Positions 1 through 5,983 of a stretch of DNA of 7,269 bases are shown one piece after another. The notes beneath the pieces are model-generated. The model was not told where the DNA came from and did no database searches. It was given only the letters and a program-made list of their open reading frames with translations. The DNA is from Dehalococcoidia bacterium (GTDB taxonomy: Bacteria > Chloroflexota > Dehalococcoidia > SZUA-161): assembly GCA_014859215.1 (NCBI GenBank), contig JACUUS010000116.1:1-7269 (forward strand), written 5' to 3'. Each line of letters begins with the position of its first letter. The first letter of the stretch is position 1. A program made the position numbers and the translations under genes.

Positions 1-219
1 AGGCCGCCGCCCGCCGATATCGGCGTGACGAGCGGCGCTTCCGCTCCTTCCTTGCTGATAGAACACGGGGCGCGGCTACATACCCTCTCCCTCGCAGGGA
101 GAGGGCAGGGTGAGGGTAATCCGGATACATGGGTTACACTTTCTTCAGGTTTGCCTTTTCTTGAGTACTTTGAATCGCTGCACTTCGTACGTTTACGTCC
201 TCCCATCCCGCACGGTTGA
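1..219 (+). CDS. 3' end of an IspH (LytB)-like gene with an atypical tail (5' partial)
   Basis: Frame 1 is open from the window edge to a TGA at 217-219, giving 72 residues. Residues 6-16 read DIGVTSGASAP. This matches the conserved C-terminal signature of IspH, the [4Fe-4S] 4-hydroxy-3-methylbut-2-enyl diphosphate reductase that makes IPP and DMAPP in the MEP pathway; related proteins read GVTSGAS or GVTAGAS there. In IspH the signature is followed by a hydrophobic helix (LLIEHGARL here would correspond) and then about 30 more conserved residues. Here residues 27-40 are encoded by a palindromic repeat, and the remainder does not resemble IspH. The gene end therefore seems altered or broken by repeat insertion. 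The family call rests on about 20 residues; the frame could also be a pseudogene remnant or a chance open frame. Confidence 0.5.
   Translation, partial: RPPPADIGVTSGASAPSLLIEHGARLHTLSLAGRGQGEGNPDTWVTLSSGLPFLEYFESLHFVRLRPPIPHG
81..118. repeat. REP-like palindromic repeat
   Basis: CCCTCTCCCT (83-92) and AGGGAGAGGG (96-105) are perfect 10-base complementary arms around a CGC loop. The element continues to GAGGGTA (112-118), which can pair alternatively with TACCCTC (81-87). Palindromes of this CCCTCTCCCT/AGGGAGAGGG/GAGGGT type are dispersed non-coding repeats in many GC-rich bacterial genomes (recalled knowledge). It lies near the end of the IspH-like frame. It is not an intrinsic terminator, because no T-run follows. 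Only one copy lies in the window, so dispersal cannot be shown here. Confidence 0.7.
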
Positions 220-245
220 CAGCCCGCCCCATACGCGCATATCAT
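216..245 (+). promoter_or_regulatory. Probable sigma70-type promoter of glcD
   Basis: A perfect -35 hexamer TTGACA (216-221) is followed after 18 bases by TATCAT (240-245), a 5/6 match to the -10 consensus. Transcription would start near 252, about 30 bases before the glcD ATG. The -35 hexamer overlaps the stop codon of the upstream open frame. Judged by consensus alone. Confidence 0.5.
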
Positions 246-261
246 CAGGCGCGGATATCAT

Positions 262-268
262 AAGGAGG
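262..268 (+). promoter_or_regulatory. Ribosome binding site of glcD, long spacing
   Basis: AAGGAGG is an almost complete Shine-Dalgarno sequence, but it sits 13 bases before the ATG at 282, longer than the usual 5-9. An in-frame TAG at 276-278 rules out any earlier start. A later start, such as the TTG at 297 or the ATG at 315, would be even farther from this site, so 282 is the best choice. Confidence 0.6.
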
Positions 269-281
269 CATCACTTAGCGC

Positions 282-1688
282 ATGGGAGAGAGGGCATTGC
301 TGGTGGAGAGACTTATGGAAATCGCAGGCGCGGATCGGGTTGTAAGCGATAGAGACCTGATGCAAAGCTACCTCCTGGATGAGACTTCGACCCTGATCAG
401 CCCGCAGCCCGCCGCCGACCTGGTCCTTGTGAAGCCGGAGAGCGCGCAGGAAGTGAGCAGGGTGCTGGCCTTCGCGAACAGCGAAAGGGTGCCGGTATTC
501 CCCAGGGGAGGCGGCACCGGCCTCTGCGGGGGAGCGGTCCCCACGCGGAACGGGATCATCCTTTCCCTGGAAAGGATGAACGACCTCCGGATTGACAGGG
601 AGAACCTCATGGCTGTGGCAGGCGCAGGGGTCACGCTGGGCGAACTGGTGGAAAGGGTGCAGGGAGAAGGCCTGTTCTTCCCGCCTCATCCCGGCGATGA
701 CACCGCGCAGATCGGCGGCCTTGTCGCCTGCAACGCGGGAGGGTCCCGCGCGGTCAAGTACGGCGTGATGCGGAACTACGTTAAAGGCATCGAAGCCGTA
801 TTACCTTCCGGCGAGGTCCTGCGGCTCGGGGGAGCGCTGCTCAAGGACAATACCGGCTACAGCCTGATGCACCTGCTCATGGGCAGTGAGGGGACCCTTG
901 CGGTCATAACGGAGGCTACGCTGCGGCTGTTCCCCGCACCCGCAGCGACCGCGACCATGGTTATTCCGTACATGGACCGCCATGCCGCTCTCAATACCGT
1001 GCCTGAACTGCTTCGGAGCGGCATTACCCCGCTGGCAATCGAATACCTCGACCGGCGCTCGGCCGAGACCTCCGCGGCGTTCCTGGGAACGGAGTGGCCC
1101 TGCAAAACGGGTGAGGCATTCCTCATGATAATCGTGGACAGTATGAGCCAGGACGAGGTCAACCGGACCTGCCAGGAAATCGCCCGGATAGGCGACAATC
1201 ATGGCGGGCTGGAACCTCTGATCGGGCAGACGAAGAAGGAACAGGAGAAGGTGTTACGTATCAGGAGCAACGTCTATACGTCCCTGAAGAACGGCCTGGC
1301 GGACGCGCTGGATATCTCGGTCCCGCCGGCAAGCCTCGGAAAGCTGATGGACGCCATAGACCGGGTCGCGGATCGCTTCGCTGTCGAGATACCAATGTGC
1401 GGCCACGCCGGTGACGGCAACCTGCACCCGGCCCTCCTGAAAGAGTCTTTTGCCGGTTCGGAGGAAGACCTGAAGAGGGCCAAGCGTGCTATATACGAGG
1501 AAGCCGCCCGGCTCGGGGGCGTCATGACCGGCGAGCACGGCCTGGGCAAGGTAAGGCCGCCGGACCTGGGGCTCTTCCTCAACGGGAAGAGGGTGGAGCT
1601 TATGCGGGCAATCAAGAGGGTCTTCGACCCGGAGGGGATACTCAATCCCGGCTGCGTGATTGGGGAGCACTGTGAGAACTCGGATTGA
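282..1688 (+). CDS. glcD: FAD-linked 2-hydroxyacid oxidase/dehydrogenase, GlcD family
   Basis: A complete 468-residue flavoprotein, the normal length for glycolate oxidase subunit GlcD, D-lactate dehydrogenase and D-2-hydroxyglutarate dehydrogenase relatives. These oxidise D-2-hydroxyacids to 2-oxoacids and pass electrons from FAD to a partner or quinone. The N-terminal half is the PCMH-type FAD-binding domain: RGGGTGLCGGAVP at 75-87, HPGD at 136-139, CNAGGSRAVKYG at 150-161 and GSEGTLAVITEATLRL at 201-216. The C-terminal FAD-oxidase domain has CGHAGDGNLH at 373-382 and GEHGLGKV at 417-424. H375, H382, E418 and H419 match the metal and active-site positions of the family. FDPEGILNPG (448-457) is the usual C-terminal motif. 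No signal peptide or membrane segment is seen. GlcE and GlcF partners are absent from the window; the next gene belongs to an AT-richer block. The exact substrate cannot be read from sequence. Confidence 0.9.
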   Translation: MGERALLVERLMEIAGADRVVSDRDLMQSYLLDETSTLISPQPAADLVLVKPESAQEVSRVLAFANSERVPVFPRGGGTGLCGGAVPTRNGIILSLERMNDLRIDRENLMAVAGAGVTLGELVERVQGEGLFFPPHPGDDTAQIGGLVACNAGGSRAVKYGVMRNYVKGIEAVLPSGEVLRLGGALLKDNTGYSLMHLLMGSEGTLAVITEATLRLFPAPAATATMVIPYMDRHAALNTVPELLRSGITPLAIEYLDRRSAETSAAFLGTEWPCKTGEAFLMIIVDSMSQDEVNRTCQEIARIGDNHGGLEPLIGQTKKEQEKVLRIRSNVYTSLKNGLADALDISVPPASLGKLMDAIDRVADRFAVEIPMCGHAGDGNLHPALLKESFAGSEEDLKRAKRAIYEEAARLGGVMTGEHGLGKVRPPDLGLFLNGKRVELMRAIKRVFDPEGILNPGCVIGEHCENSD

Positions 1689-1713
1689 CAGGTCTTTGAA
1701 TATACAGTATATC
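1685..1713 (+). promoter_or_regulatory. Probable promoter of the PIN-GNAT/ASCH operon
   Basis: A perfect -35 TTGACA (1685-1690) overlaps the glcD stop codon. After an ideal 17-base spacer comes TATATC (1708-1713), which keeps TATA of the -10 consensus. A start near 1720 is expected, leaving a leader of about 64 bases before the ATG at 1784. The -10 overlaps one palindrome, and the expected start lies inside a second, which suggests repressor control. Judged by consensus only. Confidence 0.5.
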
Positions 1714-1733
1714 CTAACCAGCTACTGGTTAGG
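1700..1733. repeat. Two abutting perfect palindromes in the operon promoter (operator candidate)
   Basis: The first is ATATAC-a-GTATAT (1700-1712), with 6-base arms and a 1-base centre. It spans the presumed -10. The second abuts it: CCTAACCAG (1713-1721) and CTGGTTAGG (1725-1733), with 9-base arms around CTA. It covers the expected transcription start. Because the transcript would begin inside the second palindrome, a DNA operator is more likely than an mRNA hairpin. In read-through RNA from glcD it could form a hairpin, but no U-tract follows, so it is a poor intrinsic terminator. Confidence 0.5.
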
Positions 1734-1783
1734 CACAAGCCTGATGCGTTCATGGGGATCTTAGGAATAGAACAACTGCTGCT

Positions 1784-3283
1784 ATGCGGGTCCTATTAGA
1801 TACAAATATCTTCATATATAGGGAAGACAATCAGGTCATTCCTGAAGATTTGCAGAATTTGATACTTGTGCTGAATAAGATCAGGGCTGAGCTACTAATA
1901 CATCCGTTATCAGTTCAAGAGATCAGGCGAGATCGTAACAAGAAACGCCAGGCAGTGATGCTCTCAAAGATCGGAGCATACCCCGTCCTGGAAATGCCCC
2001 CGACGCCTGATAACGATCACGAATTCCTCAAGATTATTGGATGTAAGAATGATGCTCATGATTTGATCGACAATAACCTTCTATACGCTATTCAGAAAGA
2101 TGCGGTCGATTTCTTGCTCACTGAAGATCGAGATATACATAAGAAGGCCGTTAGGGTAGGTATCGATAGCAGGGTACTTCTCATCGCTGAAGCTTTACTT
2201 CTATTCCGTGCGCATCTTCAGAAAGATAGCGTGGTTACTCCTCCGGCTTTGTCACGCAAACCGGTGCATAGTCTGGATACCAATGATCCATTCTTTGACT
2301 CCCTCAAGGAAGAGTACCAAGAATTCGAGAATTGGTTTAGAAAGGTCAAAAGAGAGGGTAGAGAGTGCTTGGTTAGCTATAAAGACGATGGCGGAATTGG
2401 AGCACTGCTCATCTACAAGTTTGAAGAGGAACTAGTTGATGCCGTTCCCCGAAACCTCCCGAAAAAGAGGCGAGTCAAATTGTCAACTTTCAAAGTTGAG
2501 CAATTAGGTTATAAAATCGGGGAATTATTCATCAAACTTTCCATAGATATTGCATTGAAGGATGATGTTTATGAGATATATCTTACCCATTTCGTTCGAC
2601 CTGAGGACCGACTCGTGGAGCTTATCACGGAATATGGTTTCTACTCAGTCGGCACAAATTCGCGCGGAGAGGGTGTTTTTGTCAAGAGACTAATTCCCGA
2701 ACTAATTAGAGCTAAGGGACTGTCGCCCTTCGACATTACTAGAGTCTTCTATCCGAGCTTCTACGACGGGGCAAAAGTAAAGAAATTCATTATTCCTATT
2801 CGTCCGCTATATCATGGCAGATTGTTCACGAACTACAAGGACAGACAAACTGAACTCCAGGAGATGTTTTTCTATATTGTGGAGGGCAATACGATCAAGA
2901 AAGCTTACGTCTGTAATTCCCGAATTAGGAACGTAAGTCAGGGGGATATAATCCTTTTCTATGTATCAGAGCGAAAGAAACTGATCACTTTAGGAGTCGT
3001 CGAGACTGTCTATCGCGGATTACAGCACTCCAGCGACATTGTCAAAGCAGTCGGCAAGAGGACGGTGTATTCAATGAATGAAATTGATTCGATTTCCATA
3101 AAACCTTCACTTGTTATTCTGTTCTGGCAATATTGGCATCTGGACCATCCATTGTCATACTATCAATTGATAGACATGGGAATTTTGAAAGGCCCACCAC
3201 GATCTATCGTGCGCATCCCGGACCAACATTACTATCTTATTAAAGAAACGGGGCGAATTAATGCACGTTTTACTGTCAATTAA
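1784..3283 (+). CDS. PIN nuclease - GNAT acetyltransferase - EVE/PUA-like fusion protein
   Basis: A 499-residue multidomain protein that I do not recognise as a characterised gene. Residues 1-140 read as a PIN ribonuclease domain. VLLDTNIFI contains D6, and the other acidic candidates are E46 in SVQEIRRD, D90 or D93 in NDAHDLID, and D115 or D117 in LLTEDRD, so a metal-dependent active site seems intact. Residues 165-303 resemble a GNAT acetyltransferase. KLSTFKVEQLGYKIGELFIK (232-251) looks like the acetyl-CoA loop and helix, with K244 where many members have glycine, and YGFYSVG is at 284-290. Residues 330-487 resemble an EVE/PUA-like domain, including SQGDIILFYVSERKKLITLG (385-404). No signal peptide or membrane segment is seen, so it is probably cytoplasmic. 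The ATG is the only usable start: a stop lies in frame at 1742-1744 and no start codon intervenes. Its Shine-Dalgarno is poor (AGGAA, 1763-1767). The ASCH gene overlaps its end. An RNA-targeting nuclease, toxin or modification role is inference. Confidence 0.75.
   Translation: MRVLLDTNIFIYREDNQVIPEDLQNLILVLNKIRAELLIHPLSVQEIRRDRNKKRQAVMLSKIGAYPVLEMPPTPDNDHEFLKIIGCKNDAHDLIDNNLLYAIQKDAVDFLLTEDRDIHKKAVRVGIDSRVLLIAEALLLFRAHLQKDSVVTPPALSRKPVHSLDTNDPFFDSLKEEYQEFENWFRKVKREGRECLVSYKDDGGIGALLIYKFEEELVDAVPRNLPKKRRVKLSTFKVEQLGYKIGELFIKLSIDIALKDDVYEIYLTHFVRPEDRLVELITEYGFYSVGTNSRGEGVFVKRLIPELIRAKGLSPFDITRVFYPSFYDGAKVKKFIIPIRPLYHGRLFTNYKDRQTELQEMFFYIVEGNTIKKAYVCNSRIRNVSQGDIILFYVSERKKLITLGVVETVYRGLQHSSDIVKAVGKRTVYSMNEIDSISIKPSLVILFWQYWHLDHPLSYYQLIDMGILKGPPRSIVRIPDQHYYLIKETGRINARFTVN
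2478..2505. repeat. Near-perfect palindrome inside the GNAT-coding segment
   Basis: AATTGTCAACTTT (2478-2490) is complementary to AAAGTTGA (2492-2499) plus CAATT (2501-2505). The centre is a single C at 2491, and one unpaired G lies at 2500. The 13-base arms encode part of the acetyl-CoA-binding motif, so protein constraint may have shaped them by chance. Alternatively it could be an internal regulatory or cleavage site. There is no other evidence for a role. Confidence 0.4.
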
Positions 3284-3686
3284 GCCCGAACATGCTCAAG
3301 CCATAACTCAAGGCAAGAAATCGTATGAACTACGCAAGAATCTGTTTCGATCCGGTCCTGTGGAAAGGGTATATCTTTACGTTACCAAACCCGTACGGAA
3401 AGTAATTGGCTCATTCAAGTTCGGGGAGATTAGATGTTTGCAACCCAGATTACTTTGGGAGGAAATAGGCACACAATCGGGCATATCCAGTCTGGACTTT
3501 TTTGAATACTTCAGAGGCAGAGATAAGGGATTCGCCATCAAGATTGAGGATTTGCGCCTATTTGAAACTCCTATCGACCCCGGCTTGTTTATCGTAGATT
3601 TTAGGCCGCCGCGTTCTTTCATCTATATAGATGGTGAGCTGTCTACATTGAGCACCCGTCCTCACACATTTCGCAATTCTGCCTGA
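3261..3686 (+). CDS. ASCH-domain protein
   Basis: A 141-residue protein with the hallmarks of the ASCH superfamily, which shares the PUA-like beta-barrel fold and is thought to bind RNA or nucleotides. It opens with LLSIKPEHAQAITQGKKSYE (residues 4-23) followed by LRK, matching the family's start and its G-x-K-x-x-E-x-R motif (G18, K20, E23, R25 by eye). VYLYVTKPVRKVIGSFKFGE (37-56) is the central strand pair. After about residue 115 there is no clear match. The start at 3261 fits the family N-terminus exactly. It overlaps the last 23 bases of the PIN-GNAT gene in another frame, and no strong Shine-Dalgarno is seen, so translation is probably coupled. Some ASCH relatives hydrolyse modified nucleosides or bind RNA; here a role as partner, specificity subunit or antitoxin-like regulator of the fusion protein is only inference. 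Its base composition matches the upstream gene. Confidence 0.75.
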   Translation: MHVLLSIKPEHAQAITQGKKSYELRKNLFRSGPVERVYLYVTKPVRKVIGSFKFGEIRCLQPRLLWEEIGTQSGISSLDFFEYFRGRDKGFAIKIEDLRLFETPIDPGLFIVDFRPPRSFIYIDGELSTLSTRPHTFRNSA

Positions 3687-3754
3687 GGCATTGCGCGCCA
3701 CAAGTAATATCGCGGTGGATAAACCAGCCCCACGAACCGCCAAAGGAACATAGA

Positions 3755-4663
3755 TCAAGAATGCTGTTCGGTGTGAATAAACCGCGGATCGCGGCGGGCC
3801 GCCTGCACGGCCTTCAGAGCGCTCTCTTCCTTGTCCTTGATCTCAAGCATGATGTCAAAGTCATACGGCTTTGTTGTCTCGAGGAACAGGGCGAAGTCCT
3901 CCAGATCTATCGACTCTACGTGTCTGCCCCGCCTGCCCTCTACGCGTTGCGAGCTGTAGTCTACCATCGGCATGCCTGTTTCCGTCGTCCATGTTCGCGA
4001 AGCGGCCTCGACGGCCGTCTCGATGTCCTCGCCTGAATTGAGGGCGCCGTGATGGAGCGTATCGAAAATGACCGGGATTCCTGTTTGACGGCTCACGCTT
4101 AAACAATCGCGAAGACCATACAGTCGATCGTCGTTCTCCACGGCAAGCCTTCTTTTCACCTGAACGGGGAGTTCTCTGAAGACACTTTCGAACCTTCTAA
4201 TGCTTTGGTCCCTGTCCCCGTACACTCCGCCCACGTGTATCTGAATCCTTGCCGTGGTATCAAGAGCCATCGAGTCCAGCACGTCCGCGTGATAAAGGAG
4301 CTCCCTGATGCTTCTCTTCGACACTCCTGGATCGGGCGAGTTGATAACCGTGAACTGGTCGGGATGCATGGAAATCCTGATATCATGCTCCCTGATGAAG
4401 GCGCCCGCTTCCTCGAACTCCGCCCCGAAGCGGCCCTTCCAGTCGAACCGGTTTACGGGGTGCGAGGCGAAGGGGACCAGGTCTGAGGTAATTCTGAAGA
4501 AGAGCATGTTATGATCCGCATTGAAGCGGAGCATCGTCATCAGGCAGTCGAGGTTGTTGGCGACGGCGGCAACCAGGCGCTCCTCGGAGTACGACTTGAG
4601 GCGAAATGTGCGGTCGCCTGTACAGCCGAGGGTGCGGTTTATGCAGGGATAGCCTATCTTCAT
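3755..4663 (-). CDS. uvsE: UV damage endonuclease UvsE (UVDE family)
   Basis: A complete 302-residue TIM-barrel repair nuclease, the usual length of bacterial UVDE. It nicks DNA 5' of cyclobutane dimers, 6-4 photoproducts and some other lesions, starting a repair route independent of UvrABC. Motifs in order: KIGYPCINRTLG (2-13), FFRITSDLVPFASHP (55-69), RISMHPDQFTVINSP (96-110), HVGGVYGD (143-150), AVENDDR (174-180), FDTLHH (200-205), MVDYSSQ (233-239), GRHVESID (246-253) and IMLEIKDKE (271-279). Likely metal ligands are H100, H143, E176, D201, H204, H248 and E274. In Thermus UVDE the 233-235 segment is Lys-x-His, with a modified lysine; here it is Met-Val-Asp. An in-frame stop 24 bases upstream and the family-typical first residues support this start, although the Shine-Dalgarno is weak. 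It converges on the ASCH gene, with 68 bases between their ends. The CoA-transferase gene lies 91 bases upstream on the same strand; no functional link is evident. Confidence 0.93.
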   Translation of the reverse strand: MKIGYPCINRTLGCTGDRTFRLKSYSEERLVAAVANNLDCLMTMLRFNADHNMLFFRITSDLVPFASHPVNRFDWKGRFGAEFEEAGAFIREHDIRISMHPDQFTVINSPDPGVSKRSIRELLYHADVLDSMALDTTARIQIHVGGVYGDRDQSIRRFESVFRELPVQVKRRLAVENDDRLYGLRDCLSVSRQTGIPVIFDTLHHGALNSGEDIETAVEAASRTWTTETGMPMVDYSSQRVEGRRGRHVESIDLEDFALFLETTKPYDFDIMLEIKDKEESALKAVQAARRDPRFIHTEQHS

Positions 4664-4754
4664 GGCGGGCAGGATGGCGACTTCTCAAGCCGGCGCGTTG
4701 CAGGGCGCTCTCACCGGATGAGTCCGGCAACCGGGACCGGATTGTCTCCTCTTA

Positions 4755-5936
4755 CTATCCTACCACATCCGCTTCGCGCAGTTTCCTGATTCGTGCATCA
4801 TCATACCCGAGCTCATGGAGAATTTCGTCCGTGTGCTGCCCGAAACGCTGTGACCAGCAGCGAGCTTCTAGCGGCGATTCCGAGAGCTTGAGCATGGTGC
4901 CTATCTGCTTCGCCTTGCCCAGCACAGGGTGGTCCAGTTCAACAATCATCTCCCGCGCCAGCAGTTGCGGATCGCGGACCACTTCGTGAGGGCCGTATAC
5001 CGGGGAGACGCAGGTGTCCTTCCGGCGGAGTATTTCCAGCCATTCATCCCGTGTCTTCGAAAGGAAGGCGCTGGTGAAATACTGCTGTATTTCCTCTCGC
5101 TTCTCGCCCTCGGCGAACTGGTGCTCGGCGAAGTCTTCCCGCCCAAGAAGCTGGCAGAGGTTGGCATAGAACCAGGGTTCCACAGCGCCCACGCTGATGT
5201 GTTTGCCGTCTTTGGTCTCGTAGACATTGTACCAGGGCCGCGGGCGTTCCCCGGTGGCGATTGTCTCACCCTGCTCGGAGACCACCTGGTCCATCAGGCA
5301 CGGGAGGATGACCGGCATCATAAGCGCCACCACGGCATCGGCCATTGCCACATCCACATACTGGCCCGCGCCCGTCTTCTCGCGGGCCATCAATGCCGCG
5401 AGGATGCCGACCGCGGTAGCCATTCCTCCGGCGGCGAAATCCGCCAGCACCGTGCGCGGAATCACGGGCGGGCCGTCGGGGAGCCTGGTTGTACCGAGAA
5501 GGCCGCCTACCGAAATATAGTTGATGTCATGGCCGACATAGTCCCGGTAAGGCCCGTTCTGGCCGTAGCCTGTGAGCGAGGCATACACCAGCCGCGGGTT
5601 TACCTTCTTCATCGTGTCGTAGTCCACGCGGAGCCGCCTGGTCACCCCCGGCCGGAACCCTTCGATAATTACATCGGCGCCCTCTGCAAGCTGGTAGAAA
5701 ATTCTGAGCCCTTCTTCATCTTTAAGGTTCAGTCCCATGGTCTTGCAGTTGCGCCAGCCCGGGAAAAACGCGACATCGGGATACATGAAGGCAAGAGGGC
5801 CGCCGCGCCGCTCGGGATGGGCTTCGTACACCTTGATGACATCCACACCCAGGTCCCCGAGGAGAGTTGCGCAGAATACTCCCGGACCCTGCCAGGCCAT
5901 ATCGAGCATCCTTATCCCGTCTAAAGCTGCCGGCAT
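4755..5936 (-). CDS. CaiB/BaiF family III protein, alpha-methylacyl-CoA racemase-like
   Basis: A complete 393-residue member of the family III CoA-transferase fold, in which two interlocked chains form the enzyme. DGIRMLDMAWQGPGVFCATL at 6-25 is the usual N-terminus. Three positions match the catalytic set of mycobacterial alpha-methylacyl-CoA racemase: H136 in GHDINYISVGGLLG (135-148), D166 in LADFAAGG (164-171) and E253 in VGAVEPWFY (249-257). True transferases use only the aspartate. It may therefore epimerise 2-methylacyl-CoA esters through an enolate, or be a transferase close to that branch. No signal peptide or membrane segment is seen. It follows a second CaiB/BaiF gene by 47 bases and probably shares its transcript. 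Annotation pipelines would likely call it simply CaiB/BaiF CoA-transferase; the substrate is unknown. Confidence 0.85.
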   Translation of the reverse strand: MPAALDGIRMLDMAWQGPGVFCATLLGDLGVDVIKVYEAHPERRGGPLAFMYPDVAFFPGWRNCKTMGLNLKDEEGLRIFYQLAEGADVIIEGFRPGVTRRLRVDYDTMKKVNPRLVYASLTGYGQNGPYRDYVGHDINYISVGGLLGTTRLPDGPPVIPRTVLADFAAGGMATAVGILAALMAREKTGAGQYVDVAMADAVVALMMPVILPCLMDQVVSEQGETIATGERPRPWYNVYETKDGKHISVGAVEPWFYANLCQLLGREDFAEHQFAEGEKREEIQQYFTSAFLSKTRDEWLEILRRKDTCVSPVYGPHEVVRDPQLLAREMIVELDHPVLGKAKQIGTMLKLSESPLEARCWSQRFGQHTDEILHELGYDDARIRKLREADVVG

Positions 5937-5943
5937 CTACGTT

Positions 5944-5949
5944 CCTCCC
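5944..5949 (-). promoter_or_regulatory. Ribosome binding site of the racemase-like gene
   Basis: On the minus strand GGGAGG lies 7 bases before the ATG at 5934-5936. It is a strong, well-spaced Shine-Dalgarno sequence that fixes the start of the downstream CaiB/BaiF gene. Confidence 0.75.
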
Positions 5950-5983
5950 TTCTGTTCTAGAAAGAGTACTGACAGATACAAAC

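Larger units (their letters stand above)
1690..3750. other. AT-richer block, probably horizontally acquired
   Basis: Base composition changes sharply after the glcD stop and returns near the uvsE end. The row 2041-2100 has 20 G/C of 60 and the row 2701-2760 has 27, against 41 in the row 661-720 of glcD. The block holds exactly one two-gene operon with its own promoter. The change in composition and codon use suggests recent transfer. No transposase, integrase, tRNA or convincing flanking direct repeat is visible, so the route of entry is unknown and the ends are approximate. Confidence 0.6.

Noticed and set aside
12..25. 14-base palindrome CGCCGATATCGGCG
   Set aside because: It lies within the IspH-like codons, is GC-driven, and has no associated signal.
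1752..1799. 15-codon leader frame overlapping the PIN-GNAT start
   Set aside because: It has no Shine-Dalgarno and no attenuator-like structure or biased codon run; it is too short to support.
3160..3173. 14-base perfect palindrome CTATCAATTGATAG within the EVE-like coding region
   Set aside because: A palindrome of this length is expected about once in a window this size; no promoter or other signal is near.
1734..3705. CACAAG at 1734-1739 and 3700-3705 as flanking target-site repeats of the island
   Set aside because: Six bases is too short and the surrounding sequence does not match; a chance repeat is likely.
3687..3754. Terminator between the convergent ASCH and uvsE genes
   Set aside because: Only weak pairings (TGCCT/AGGCA around the stop codon, GCGGT/ACCGC) and no T-tract on either strand.
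4714..4727. CCGGA/TCCGG hairpin between the racemase-like gene and uvsE
   Set aside because: The arms are only 5 bases with no T-run, too weak to call a terminator.
4929..5924. Long plus-strand open frame of 331 codons
   Set aside because: It is antisense to the well-supported CaiB/BaiF gene, shows no recognisable motif, and is expected in GC-rich coding DNA.
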